Positions 36,096 through 44,763 of a stretch of 64,000 bases of DNA are shown in pieces. The stretch's first letter is position 1; each line of letters opens with the position of its first letter. The DNA comes from DASQHL01 sp963843685. GTDB lineage: Bacteria > Chloroflexota > Dehalococcoidia > DSTF01 > JACRBR01. Both the position numbers and the translations under genes were made by a program. The notes beneath the pieces were generated by a model. That model did no database searches, was not told where the DNA came from, and was given only the letters and a program-made list of their open reading frames with translations. Location of the stretch: contig CAWJLO010000010.1 of NCBI GenBank assembly GCA_963843685.1, positions 310,001 to 374,000 on the forward strand, written 5' to 3'.

Positions 36096-36470
36096 GTGCT
36101 TCGGATCAGACTACGGCGCGTCGGCAAGAAGAAGCAGCCCAACTACCGGCTGGTGGTGGCGGACTCGCACGCGCCACGTGACGGCGCGTTCATCGAGACC
36201 ATCGGAACGTACAACCCGCTGACCGAACCGGCGACGATCACGGTCAAGGAGGAGCGCGCGCGGGAGTGGATCAGCAAGGGCGCCGTGCCGTCCGACCGCG
36301 TGCAGCGCATCCTGGCGTCGCAGGGCATCGGCGACATGCCGGTGGTGGCGCCGCGGGCGAAGAAGGCGAAGGCGGAGGCGGAAGCGCCCGCGGCAGCCGC
36401 CGCGTCAGCTCCGGCTGCTCCCGCGGCGGCGGAGGCGCCGGCGACCGAGGAGGCCGCCCCCGAGGCGTAG
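36096..36470 (+). CDS. rpsP: Ribosomal protein bS16 with Ala-rich tail
   Basis: 124 residues. bS16 binds 16S rRNA in the small subunit body. Residues 1-80 are the normal protein ('RIRLRRVGKKKQPNYRLVVADS', 'FIETIGTYNPL' in outline); a 40-residue Ala/Glu/Pro tail is an extension. GTG start 3 nt after the ffh stop with GGAGGA 9 nt upstream. Confidence 0.95.
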   Translation: MLRIRLRRVGKKKQPNYRLVVADSHAPRDGAFIETIGTYNPLTEPATITVKEERAREWISKGAVPSDRVQRILASQGIGDMPVVAPRAKKAKAEAEAPAAAAASAPAAPAAAEAPATEEAAPEA

Positions 36471-36475
36471 GGTCC

Positions 36476-36706
36476 ATGAAAGAACTGATCGAATTCATCG
36501 CCAAGGCGCTCGTCGACCACCCGGACGACGTGAAGGTGTTCGAGGAGGAAGAGCGCGGCCGCGTGATCATCCGGCTGGAAGTGGCGGAGGACGATTACGG
36601 CAAGGTGATCGGGAAGGGCGGGCGCATCGCGCAATCGATGCGGGCGCTGCTGAAGGTCGCGGCGGTCCGTGCAGACGAGTACGCGTCGCTGGAGATCGGC
36701 GACTGA
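36476..36706 (+). CDS. khpA: KH-domain RNA-binding protein (KhpA-like)
   Basis: 76 residues, essentially one KH domain with the 'VIGKGGRIAQSMR' GxxG loop (G43-G46 region). Such proteins bind RNA, sometimes as heterodimers with KhpB, and help rRNA or sRNA processing. It starts 5 nt after rpsP and is followed by rimM, the usual order in many Gram-positives and Chloroflexota. Confidence 0.93.
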   Translation: MKELIEFIAKALVDHPDDVKVFEEEERGRVIIRLEVAEDDYGKVIGKGGRIAQSMRALLKVAAVRADEYASLEIGD

Positions 36707-36713
36707 CCTCCGA

Positions 36714-37394
36714 TTGAAACGCAAGTCGTTCGCCACGCGCGTAAAGGGCCGACGCAAGGCAGCGCCGCGCGCGGCTACGCCCCCCGGGAAGCCCGCCGAC
36801 GGCGGCGCAACCGCTCCGGCGACTTCCACGGAGACCGTTGCGCGCGGGGCCACTCCCCGACCGGCCACCCCACCCACGCATCCACGACCGCAGGCTGAGC
36901 CCGACCCGGGATACGTCGCCGTGGGGCGCGTGCTGGCGCCGTTCGGGCTCAAGGGCGAGCTGAGGGTGCAGGCGCTGACGGACAACCCGGCGCGGTTCAA
37001 GCCGAAAGCGAAGCTGTTCGCGGGGCTGCAGCCGGTCTCAGTCGCGACGTCGCGCGAGGCTCAGAGTTATGTCTACTTAACGTTCAAGGGGTTCAACGAC
37101 CGATCGAGCGCGGAGAAGTTCCGCCATGCCCTGCTGCAGGTGCCCGAGCAGGACCTGGCGCCCCTGCCCGAGGGCGAGTACTACCGATTCCAGTTGTTGG
37201 GACTCACGGTCGTCGACCGGGATGGGACAGTGCTGGGGACGCTGGACGAGATCATCGAGACGGGCGCGAACGACGTGTATCGCGTGCATCCGGCGGAAGG
37301 CGCGGACGTGCTGCTGCCGGCGCTGGCGGATGTGATCGTGTCGGTCGATCTCGAGGCGCGGCGGATGGTGGTCGACCCGCCGGAGTGGCGGTAG
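36714..37394 (+). CDS. rimM: 16S rRNA processing protein RimM with N-terminal extension
   Basis: 226 residues. RimM binds bS19 and assists 30S head maturation. The PRC-barrel-containing RimM region starts near residue 68 ('YVAVGRVLAPFGLKGELRV') and continues through 'GEYYRFQLLGLTVV' to 'DPPEWR'. The first 65 residues are Lys/Arg then Ala/Pro/Thr-rich and have no counterpart in typical RimM. TTG at 36714 is chosen because it falls 7 nt after the KH stop; a GTG at 36669 would overlap it. trmD and rplS do not follow; a tRNA-Ala does. Confidence 0.88.
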   Translation: MKRKSFATRVKGRRKAAPRAATPPGKPADGGATAPATSTETVARGATPRPATPPTHPRPQAEPDPGYVAVGRVLAPFGLKGELRVQALTDNPARFKPKAKLFAGLQPVSVATSREAQSYVYLTFKGFNDRSSAEKFRHALLQVPEQDLAPLPEGEYYRFQLLGLTVVDRDGTVLGTLDEIIETGANDVYRVHPAEGADVLLPALADVIVSVDLEARRMVVDPPEWR

Positions 37395-37409
37395 CGGCAC
37401 CAGCGGCGT

Positions 37410-37439
37410 TTGAGCGGGGACGGAACGGGTGGCTATACT
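37410..37439 (+). promoter_or_regulatory. tRNA-Ala promoter
   Basis: TTGAGC (37410-37415), 18-nt spacer, TATACT (37434-37439), 10 nt before the mature tRNA. Confidence 0.55.
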
Positions 37440-37449
37440 GGCGCGTCAA

Positions 37450-37525
<76 letters not shown>

Positions 37526-37534
37526 CTTGACTTC

Positions 37535-37562
37535 AACGCCACCGCGATGCGGTGGCGTTTTC
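37535..37562 (+). terminator. Terminator after tRNA-Ala
   Basis: 10-bp stem ACGCCACCGC (37536-37545) / GCGGTGGCGT (37549-37558), loop GAT, then TTTTC. It also lies beyond the convergent DUF4012 gene and may serve both directions. Confidence 0.75.
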
Positions 37563-37601
37563 ACATCTCGCGCACGAGCGCCGATTCCTCGGGCTGAACT
37601 A

Positions 37602-39557
37602 CTACCGGTAACGAACCACGAGCGTCTGGTCGACGCTGGGGTCGATGCTGACGGAGCCGTCGAGCCCCGGTTTCACGGGCTCGTCGTCGAGGGACATCGA
37701 GCGGACGCGCATGTCCTGCGGCGGCGTTACGGTCACGTCCATCGAGTCCTGCGCCCAGCCCGGCTGGCGGAACATCGACAGGCTGTACGTCCATGCGCCG
37801 TCCGTATTCCGGGCGACGGGCGGCGTCCGGTAGGTGAAGATCAGCGTCTTCCGTGTGTCGTGCGGGAGCGCGAAAAAGCGGCCAAAGACGGAGAGGCCGT
37901 CCTCACGGCCAATCTCTTCGGCGCCCACCTCCTGCGTGCCGTCGCTGACCGACATGAGCTTGCTGTTGGGCGGGGCGTAGAGGCGCAGGTAGCCTCCGTA
38001 CTGGCCGCCGAGCATCAGCTTCTCGACGAGATCGGGGTCGTGCTCACTGGCCCACGGCGCGAGGTTGTTGAAGTAGTCCAGCGTGACGGTCGTCGTCGCC
38101 GAGCCGTCCGGGGCGAGATGCACGTCGACCTTCGCGCTGTGCTCGATGACGATGTTGAGCTTGGTGCTGTTCACGCTGGCGTCAACCAGGCGGAGGTAGT
38201 CGCCGGACGTGTAGTACACGGATCCGTCCCAGCCCAACTGTGCCAGCACGTTCTCCTGGCTCGGGCTCTTTGAGTAGATCTGGAGATCCTTGTGTTCGCC
38301 CAGGGACTGGAGCACATCGACGAGCGGGGACCACTGATCGGGCTGGGGGTGCAGGACGCGCTGGAGCACCTCATCGGCGAGGAGGCCGACGAAAGCCTTG
38401 CGGTCGGTCTGGGGACCGTAGGCCTCGCGCGTGTACTGTTCCGTGAGGTCGCGAGCGTTGTCGCTGTCGACGGTGACGTCGAAGTCGGGGATATCGACGG
38501 GGCCGATGACTTCCAGCAGGCTCTCGAGGGCTCTGACGTCGATGGCGATGACACCGTCGACCTTGCCGCCGCCGCCGAGCTCATAGAAGTGCTCCGCGTA
38601 GGAGGCGGAGGTCGGGAAGTCCGGCGACCAGTTGGACACGGCCAGATTCCAACTCGTGTCCTTGAGCAGGTACTCCTTCAGGGGGGCTGGCGGCTCGACG
38701 TACTGGCCGGACTGTTCCATCCAGTCGGAGCCGAACTGCACGGCGTCGTGGAACTCCATGTGCTCGACGGTCCCGTGGTCGAGCTGGATGGTGCCGAAGA
38801 CGGAGACGAGGCCGCCGGCCGGCAACAGCTCTCCCTCGTTCTGGGCGAGGACGAGGTAGGTGCGCGGGCCGTTGAATCCGAGGAACTCCGGCGAGAACTC
38901 GCGGGCCTGCTGGTAGGTATCGACAAGGTCTTGCAGGCGCTGCCGCCGCTGGTCGAACTCCGTCACGGCGCGACGCATCGGCGACAGGAGCGACATGCCG
39001 GCGATGCTCTGGCGCTGGGCGTCGACGTCGACGAGGCGCAGCTCGATGTTGTCCATGTGGGGGTCGGCGGCGTCGAACACCTGCACGCTCTTCTCGGGGA
39101 GGGTGCCATTCGGCTCGGCGCGCACGTTGTCGAAGGCTTCGGCTGCGTTGACGCCCTCGCCGCCGATGGCGGCCGCCTGGACGCCGATGTTCGAGAGGGC
39201 GACGGCGGCCTTGACCTGGCCGCCGACGAGCGGGAGGTGACGGACGACCTTCAGCAGCGGATCGCCGTTCACCTGGTCGCGCGCAGAGGCGAACTTCGAG
39301 CCGGCACCCTCGAACTCGCTCCGGGAGGCCTCGAGATCATCGTGGGTGGCGTTGAGGCGCTTGACCTCGAGGCGGTTCTGGCCGCTGCGGAGGAGGGCGC
39401 GGCCGTCGCTGACCTCTCCGAATACGCGCCAGGCGCGATACGACTCAATGCCTCCGACGAGAACGAGGAGGACCGCCAGGACGAGCAACAGCCGTCCCAG
39501 TGGGACGGCTGTTCTGAGGCGCGCCAGATACCCGGCGGAGTTGGTCTCTTCGGGCAT
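37602..39557 (-). CDS. DUF4012 membrane-anchored surface protein
   Basis: 651 residues. One N-terminal membrane helix (about 22-42) and a large outside part. The DUF4012 region (about 230-560) has 'YLVLAQNEGELLPAGGLVSVFGTIQLDHG' in outline, 'NLAVSNWSPDFPTSA' and 'DGVIAIDVRALESLLEVIGPV', the family core seen mainly in Gram-positives and Chloroflexota, often beside envelope glycan genes. It resembles LCP substrates-handling proteins in context only; the reaction, if any, is unknown. The start at 39557 has GGAG upstream. It follows the LPNTG protein by 34 nt and probably shares its transcript. Confidence 0.82.
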   Translation of the reverse strand: MPEETNSAGYLARLRTAVPLGRLLLVLAVLLVLVGGIESYRAWRVFGEVSDGRALLRSGQNRLEVKRLNATHDDLEASRSEFEGAGSKFASARDQVNGDPLLKVVRHLPLVGGQVKAAVALSNIGVQAAAIGGEGVNAAEAFDNVRAEPNGTLPEKSVQVFDAADPHMDNIELRLVDVDAQRQSIAGMSLLSPMRRAVTEFDQRRQRLQDLVDTYQQAREFSPEFLGFNGPRTYLVLAQNEGELLPAGGLVSVFGTIQLDHGTVEHMEFHDAVQFGSDWMEQSGQYVEPPAPLKEYLLKDTSWNLAVSNWSPDFPTSASYAEHFYELGGGGKVDGVIAIDVRALESLLEVIGPVDIPDFDVTVDSDNARDLTEQYTREAYGPQTDRKAFVGLLADEVLQRVLHPQPDQWSPLVDVLQSLGEHKDLQIYSKSPSQENVLAQLGWDGSVYYTSGDYLRLVDASVNSTKLNIVIEHSAKVDVHLAPDGSATTTVTLDYFNNLAPWASEHDPDLVEKLMLGGQYGGYLRLYAPPNSKLMSVSDGTQEVGAEEIGREDGLSVFGRFFALPHDTRKTLIFTYRTPPVARNTDGAWTYSLSMFRQPGWAQDSMDVTVTPPQDMRVRSMSLDDEPVKPGLDGSVSIDPSVDQTLVVRYR

Positions 39558-39591
39558 CAGGCGGGCTCCATTGGTCGTGACTCGGCCTGGC

Positions 39592-40164
39592 CTACTTTCT
39601 GGCCGTCCGGCGCATCCCGACACCACCGGCGGCGATGACGGTCGCGCCAGCGACTGCCAGCAGGATCAGCGTGGCGATCGACGCGCCGCCAGCGCTGGTA
39701 CCGGTACCGGTGTTGGGGAGGCTCACCTCCGCAGCGACTTCAGCCTGCGGCGTGGCAGCCTCGGTCGAAACGGGGACCGGCTCTACGACAACCTGCGCGC
39801 CGCACGAGCTCCCTTCGGCGTTCGCGGTCAGGTAGACGACGCCGGCGGTCGTGCCGACGTGCAGGGTGCCAGTGGCCTTACCGTTGCTGTCAGTCGTGCT
39901 GGAGTCCATGTCGACGCTGGCGTCGGTCCCGGGCTGGGTACTGACCTCCACCGTCACGGTGGCTCCCGACTTGGGGTGGCTGAAGGCGTCGAGCACGGTG
40001 ACGGTGACGCCGGCCGTGCCGCCCGATTCCACGTGCGTGGCGTCGATGCTGAGCGTGCAGTTGCCGTTGGGAGGCGGGTACTGCGCTGAAACGCCGCCCG
40101 CGCGCGTGAGCCCGATCAGGATCATCGCCGCGGCGGTACCCAGAATCGCCAGTTTACTGAACAT
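39592..40164 (-). CDS. LPNTG-tailed surface protein with Ig-like (Big_1-type) domain
   Basis: 190 residues. A signal peptide (about 1-27) is followed by a beta-sandwich ('SGGTAGVTVTVLDAFSHPKSGATVTV', 'DSNGKATGTL' in outline) of the bacterial Ig-like group 1 type, then the tripartite sortase signal: 'LPNTG' (about 153-157), a hydrophobic span and a basic end 'GMRRTARK'. It should be exported and sorted to the envelope by a sortase, none of which is seen in the window. GAGGA lies upstream of the ATG. It precedes the DUF4012 gene. Confidence 0.8.
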   Translation of the reverse strand: MFSKLAILGTAAAMILIGLTRAGGVSAQYPPPNGNCTLSIDATHVESGGTAGVTVTVLDAFSHPKSGATVTVEVSTQPGTDASVDMDSSTTDSNGKATGTLHVGTTAGVVYLTANAEGSSCGAQVVVEPVPVSTEAATPQAEVAAEVSLPNTGTGTSAGGASIATLILLAVAGATVIAAGGVGMRRTARK

Positions 40165-40308
40165 GCCGTCCTCGCTTTCTCGGCGGAGCCTCACCGAAGG
40201 GGAGACTCCACATCAGACGCCGGCCGGCACCCAACCACGCTCGACCCGCCGACTCGTTTGATCTTGCTGCCGATCCAAACGGAAGTCGAGGCGATTCTTT
40301 ACAACCGG

Positions 40309-40335
40309 CCTTGACATGAGCCGTTTATGTCAAGG
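40309..40335. promoter_or_regulatory. 9-bp inverted repeat in the divergent region
   Basis: CCTTGACAT (40309-40317) and ATGTCAAGG (40327-40335) are perfect arms around 9 nt. It lies in the 337-nt gap between the LPNTG gene (-) and the HAD gene (+); the rest of the gap has no gene. The arms include TTGACA on both strands, so it may be an operator over a -35 box. Confidence 0.45.
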
Positions 40336-40501
40336 TAATCGCAGATGCCGAACAAGCCCTGCATGGAGCCAGTATAGCTGACTATGCGCGTACGCGGTTG
40401 ATGCAACGCGGCCACATTGGGCGGTGCCGCGGTAGAGCCCGCCGGCGGGTGGCCGTGCTAGCCTGAGCGGCCTACGGCGCGGTGAGGGAGTTTACGCGGC
40501 G

Positions 40502-41185
40502 ATGCTACGCGCAGTGCTTTTTGACGTCGGCGGCCCGATCAACACAGAGGTCGAGCACGAGCGACTGGTCGACGCTGACATCGTGGATGTGCTCCGAGCC
40601 GAGGGCGTGGCCGTCGACGAAGCGCGCTACGCCGAGGCGTGCGCCTGGGCAGTTGAGCACTTCGCGCCGGACGCGCACGCGGCGATCATCTGGCGGTTGG
40701 TGGGCGGCGACCGGACGGTCGCGGAACGCGCTCACGCGCGCATGCTGCGCGCCGCGCATGCGCGGAACACATTCGAGCTGCGGGAGGGCATCGTCGAGGT
40801 GATCCGCTGGCTGCACGACCGGGGGTTGCTGCTGGGGTTGGCGGCGAACCAGCCAGCGGCGACGATCGGGGTGCTGGACGCGCACGGCGTGGGGCAGTTC
40901 TTTCGGCATCGGGAGGTCTCCGGGACGCACGGCTTCAAGAAGCCGGATGTGCGCCTCTTCCTCCGTTGCTGCGGGGAGCTAGAGGTGCGGCCGGACGAGT
41001 GCATCATGGTGGGCGACCGCATCGACAACGACGTGGCGCCGGCGAGGCTCCTCGGTATGCGCACGGTGCTGTTTCGCACCGGACGACACATCGCGCAGCA
41101 GCCCAGGTCCGCGCAGGAGGTACCCGACGCGGAGGTGCGGGACACGGCCGAACTGCGGACGGCGTTGGAGCAGCTGCTGGGATAG
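40502..41185 (+). CDS. HAD-superfamily hydrolase
   Basis: 227 residues with a helical cap (about 15-90). Motif I is 'LFDVGGPI': the nucleophile Asp8 is present but the acid/base Asp two residues later is Gly. Motif III Lys ('GFKKPD') and motif IV 'VGDRIDNDV' are intact. Such a change is seen in non-phosphatase HAD enzymes (dehalogenases, phosphonatases have other residues there), so the reaction is uncertain. GAGGGAG lies 11 nt upstream. It converges on the glycosyltransferase at 41191 with 5 nt between. Confidence 0.82.
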   Translation: MLRAVLFDVGGPINTEVEHERLVDADIVDVLRAEGVAVDEARYAEACAWAVEHFAPDAHAAIIWRLVGGDRTVAERAHARMLRAAHARNTFELREGIVEVIRWLHDRGLLLGLAANQPAATIGVLDAHGVGQFFRHREVSGTHGFKKPDVRLFLRCCGELEVRPDECIMVGDRIDNDVAPARLLGMRTVLFRTGRHIAQQPRSAQEVPDAEVRDTAELRTALEQLLG

Positions 41186-41190
41186 GTCGG

Positions 41191-42582
41191 TCAGGCGGAG
41201 GCGGCGGAGAGGCGGCGCGAGATCGCCGCCTTGAGGTCGTCGAGCGCGCGCCATGCAGTCGGAGCCAGGACGGCAGTGTAGGCCAAGAAGAAGAGCACGT
41301 TGACGACGGCGCACGCGAAATACAAGGGATCGTGGACGCGCGCGCCCGACCATGCCTTCACGGGGGGCGCTGTCGCGAAGAGATTAAAGAAGAACAGCGC
41401 GCTGAGGGGAACGTACATCCAGAGCCAGCGGCGTTCCACGATGGCCACGGGAAGCAGCAGCCCGAGGAGCGGGAAGAGGTACCGCTCGTGCGTGGCGATG
41501 GGGAGGATGTAGAAGGCGAACACAAGGTACGTGCCCGCGATGAGCGCACCACGCAGGTCGTCGCGGACCCAGGCGTAGCCCAGCGCGACGCACGCCGCGG
41601 CCGCGGACAGTCCGAGGCCGACGGTGCGATAGGTGAAGATGAGGAACACCTTGTCGCCTGCGTGCGGCGCGCTGGTCGCATCGAAGAGCCACCAGAAGTT
41701 CCACGCCGAGCGGGAGAGCGAGGGCGTGCGGTCGTCGAAGACCCAGCGATACACCCTCAGGATGCGTATGAGCTCGCCGTGGAGCAGCCACGGACCGGTG
41801 ATGGCGAGGCCTACGACCGCGCCGGCCGCCGTTGCCCTGAGGATGCCGTGGAGGCCGTCACGGCGGAAGGCGATCAACAGCAACAGCGGCAACACGACGA
41901 TCGGCTGGGGCTTCATGAAGAACCCGAACGTAAACACGGCGGCGGCGAAACCCAGGCGTCCCTGGAAGGCGAGGACGACCGCGGCGAGCATGCAGGCGGT
42001 GATGAGCGAGTCCGTGTTGGGCCAGATCGCGCTGTCGTAGATGGCGGCGGGTTGCAGCGCGATCACGAGCGCGGCGATCAGCGCCAGCTTCCCCGCTCGA
42101 TCGGCAGCGCTCGCATCGCGCGGTTCTCCTTGCGACGCGAGGAGAGACGTCGCGGCGTAGACCACGCAGATCAGGAGCAGGTCGAAGCCGATGATGGGGA
42201 CCTTGACCAGTACATGGAGCGCGCCGCCATTGCCGTGGCCGTACGTGCCGCCGAACCAGCCGTAGACGAGCGAGAGCGGCCAGAGCACCCAGTGGTAGCC
42301 GACATAGTTAGTGTTCGAGTCTCGGAAGATGTTTAGGAAGCCGTGCTCGTGGAGCGCCTGCATCCAGCTCTTCCAGTCGGCTTCGTCGAGGAAGCCGTCC
42401 GGCAGGTAGGCGAACAGAGGGATGAGGGGGATGCGGACGAGCAGCGACAGCAGCAGGACGAGCGAGAGGGGGCGCCAGCCGGCCGCGAGCCGCCGGAGGC
42501 CGGGCACCTCCCAGACGCGCGACGCGGCCGAACCCCGAATGGGGTCAGCGTCGGCCGGCAGAGGTTTGCCAATAGCGCTCAC
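41191..42582 (-). CDS. Polytopic GT-C-like glycosyltransferase, copy 2 of a tandem pair
   Basis: 463 residues, about ten membrane helices. 'DEADWKSWMQALHEHGF' after the first helix and 'IYDSAIWPNTDSLITA' are typical of GT-C mannosyl/glucosyltransferases that use polyprenyl-phosphate sugars on the outer face; an acidic loop sits early as in that class. It aligns over its full length with the gene at 42697-44088. GTG at 42582 is chosen, not the upstream in-frame start at 42648, because TATCAT plus 5 nt precedes it exactly as in the paralogue. Confidence 0.82.
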   Translation of the reverse strand: MSAIGKPLPADADPIRGSAASRVWEVPGLRRLAAGWRPLSLVLLLSLLVRIPLIPLFAYLPDGFLDEADWKSWMQALHEHGFLNIFRDSNTNYVGYHWVLWPLSLVYGWFGGTYGHGNGGALHVLVKVPIIGFDLLLICVVYAATSLLASQGEPRDASAADRAGKLALIAALVIALQPAAIYDSAIWPNTDSLITACMLAAVVLAFQGRLGFAAAVFTFGFFMKPQPIVVLPLLLLIAFRRDGLHGILRATAAGAVVGLAITGPWLLHGELIRILRVYRWVFDDRTPSLSRSAWNFWWLFDATSAPHAGDKVFLIFTYRTVGLGLSAAAACVALGYAWVRDDLRGALIAGTYLVFAFYILPIATHERYLFPLLGLLLPVAIVERRWLWMYVPLSALFFFNLFATAPPVKAWSGARVHDPLYFACAVVNVLFFLAYTAVLAPTAWRALDDLKAAISRRLSAASA

Positions 42583-42587
42583 ACTGG

Positions 42588-42593
42588 ATGATA
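42588..42593 (-). promoter_or_regulatory. -10 element abutting the second GT-C gene
   Basis: TATCAT on the minus strand, 5 nt before GTG 42582. The surrounding CGTTATCATCC is shared with the promoter of the paralogue at 44094-44099. Confidence 0.5.
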
Positions 42594-42696
42594 ACGGCCA
42601 GGAGGCGCCCGTCTTACCACTCGGATTACTTGATTGCGGTTTTTCCAAATTGAGGCGCTCCAGAGACGCGGCGCTCGACCGAGGGCGATCCGCCGA

Positions 42697-44088
42697 TTAC
42701 GCGGGGGCGAGTGTGCGAGCGGCGCGCCACGCGCGCGCCTGATCGACTACGCCCCACGCGCGCGGAGCGAGCGACGCCGTATAGGCCAGGAAGAGCAGGA
42801 CGTTGATCCCAGAGGCGACGAGGAAGACAGGGTTGTGGATGTGGGCGCCGTCCAACGACTTGATTGGCGGCGCGGTGCCGACGAGGTTCAGGAAGAACAT
42901 CGCGCTGAGCGGGACGTACAGCCACAGCCATCGACGCTCGACCACCACCACGGGGAGCAGCAGGCCGAGTAACGGGAAGAGGTAGCGTTCGTGCGTCCTC
43001 ACCGGGAACATGTAGAACGCGAACACGAGGTACGCCGCCGCGATCAGGGCGCCTCGCAGGTCGGGCCGCGCCCAGGCGTAGGCCAGTGCAACGATGGCAG
43101 CGAGCCCGCTCAGTCCGAGTCCAACGTTCCGGTACGTGACGAAGAGCACCGCCTTGTCGTCGGCGGCCGGCGTCACCGTGGCATCCCAGAAGCGCCAAAG
43201 ATTCCAGGCGGCCAGGGAGAGCGGGGCGCCGACATCGTGGAAGTCCCAGCGATACACCTTGATGATGTGGAACAGGTCGCCGTGCACCAGCCAGGGACCG
43301 AGCACGGCGAGGCCTACCGCGGCGCCGGCAAGGCCCGCAGACAGGATCGAGCGCGGGCCGCCGCTCCGGTAGGCGATCAACAGCAGCACGGGCAAGATAA
43401 TGATCGGCTGCGGCTTCACGAGGAATCCGAGGGCCCAGACGGCGCCCGCCAGCGCGACGTTGCCGCGGAAAGCGAGCACAATGGCCGCGAGCATCGCCGC
43501 CGTGATCAGCGAGTCCGTCTGCGCCCAGACGGCGCTGTCGTAGATGACGGCCGGCTGCAGGGCCACGACCAGCGCTGCGAGCAAGGCGAGCGGCTCGGCG
43601 TGCCGCGATACGCCGGCGGGGACGTGCGGTTCAGCCTGCGCGACCAAGAACCGGGTGGCGGCGTAGACGACGCAGACGAGCAGGAGATCGAAGCCGACGC
43701 TCGGCAGCTTAATCAGTACGTGGAACAGTCCGCCGTTCCCGCCACCGTAGGTACCTCCCAGCCAGCCGTACGGGAATGAAAGGAGCCAGAGCACCCAGTG
43801 ATAGCCGACGTAGTTCGTGTCCGGCGTCCGGAAGATGTTCAGGACGCCTTGCTCGTGGATGATCTGCATCCAGCGTTTCCAGTCCGCCTCGTCGGTCGAG
43901 CCGTCGGCCTGATAGGCGAAGAGCGGGATGAACGGGATGCGGACCAGCAGGCCGAGCAGCAGCACGAGCGAGAGGGGCCGCCAATCCGGGGTGATCGACC
44001 CGAAACCGGGAACCTTTGCGAGTCCCGACGAGGGCTCGCCTTCGCGGGCGCGAGCTTCGCTATCGAGTGCTACATCGTGCGCGGTCAT
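42697..44088 (-). CDS. Polytopic GT-C-like glycosyltransferase, copy 1 of a tandem pair
   Basis: 463 residues. Same layout as the gene at 41191-42582: cytoplasmic N-terminus, 'DEADWKRWMQIIHEQGVLNIF', 'IYDSAVWAQTDSLITAAML' in outline, 'VKPQPIIILP' and the closing 'RTHERYLFPLLGLLLP'. The two proteins agree in most of the membrane core and differ in the N-terminal 40 residues and the last loops. The HAD gene, DUF4012 protein and LPNTG protein nearby suggest envelope glycan work. The sugar is unknown. Confidence 0.83.
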   Translation of the reverse strand: MTAHDVALDSEARAREGEPSSGLAKVPGFGSITPDWRPLSLVLLLGLLVRIPFIPLFAYQADGSTDEADWKRWMQIIHEQGVLNIFRTPDTNYVGYHWVLWLLSFPYGWLGGTYGGGNGGLFHVLIKLPSVGFDLLLVCVVYAATRFLVAQAEPHVPAGVSRHAEPLALLAALVVALQPAVIYDSAVWAQTDSLITAAMLAAIVLAFRGNVALAGAVWALGFLVKPQPIIILPVLLLIAYRSGGPRSILSAGLAGAAVGLAVLGPWLVHGDLFHIIKVYRWDFHDVGAPLSLAAWNLWRFWDATVTPAADDKAVLFVTYRNVGLGLSGLAAIVALAYAWARPDLRGALIAAAYLVFAFYMFPVRTHERYLFPLLGLLLPVVVVERRWLWLYVPLSAMFFLNLVGTAPPIKSLDGAHIHNPVFLVASGINVLLFLAYTASLAPRAWGVVDQARAWRAARTLAPA

Positions 44089-44093
44089 ACGGG

Positions 44094-44099
44094 ATGATA
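44094..44099 (-). promoter_or_regulatory. -10 element abutting the first GT-C gene
   Basis: TATCAT on the minus strand, 5 nt before the ATG at 44088; no ribosome site between. Confidence 0.5.
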
Positions 44100-44166
44100 A
44101 CGCCTCGGAGGTTCATTTCTTACAGCGGGGGCACCGCGAGATGCCTTCCGTGTAGCACTCCACACG

Positions 44167-44730
44167 TCATCCCGCCAGCGTGACGGAGCGGACGGCGCAG
44201 TTCTCGAGCGGCGCGAGTTCGAACTCATCGATTGACGTGCCGGCGAGATACGCCAGCGCGACGTTCATGGCACCACCATGGGTAACGAGAATGAGCTCTC
44301 GGGCGGGAGGCGCTGTGCGGAGGCGCTCGAGGAACTCGCCCATGCGGACGTACACGTCCGCCCAGCTCTCGCCCTCCTCAATGCGGTAGTGGGGGCTGCG
44401 CCAGAGCGCGATTGTCTCTTCGCCGATATCGGCGTAGAGCTGGCCGCGGGCGATGCCGAAGTTGCGCTCTCGCAGCGCCGGCTCCTCGGTGACGGCCAGT
44501 TGGAGGTGTTCGCCGATGGTGCGGGCAGTCTCCCACGCGCGGGCATAGTCACTGGAGAGGATGGCCTCCGCCCGCGTCGTCTCGCGCAGGGTCGCCGCAA
44601 CGGCAGCGGCCTGAGCGCGACCGGCCTCGCTTAGTGGCACGTCCGGCGTCTGGAATCGACGCTCCGCGTTGCCCGGCGTCTCGCCATGCCGGACAAAGTG
44701 GATGAGGATGGTGGATGAGGAGACTGTCAC
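44167..44730 (-). CDS. Histidine phosphatase (phosphoglycerate mutase-like)
   Basis: 187 residues, GTG start. 'FVRHGET' holds the phosphorylated His (about residue 15) and the pairing Arg; 'SSDYARAWETA', 'LRERNFG' and 'LVTHGGAMN' (second His) complete the active site. Broad-specificity phosphatase in the cytoplasm; cobalamin or sugar phosphatase roles are possible but not indicated. Confidence 0.86.
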   Translation of the reverse strand: MTVSSSTILIHFVRHGETPGNAERRFQTPDVPLSEAGRAQAAAVAATLRETTRAEAILSSDYARAWETARTIGEHLQLAVTEEPALRERNFGIARGQLYADIGEETIALWRSPHYRIEEGESWADVYVRMGEFLERLRTAPPARELILVTHGGAMNVALAYLAGTSIDEFELAPLENCAVRSVTLAG

Positions 44731-44763
44731 GAGCCGCTTCTTACCGGGACAAGACGGGCTCGT

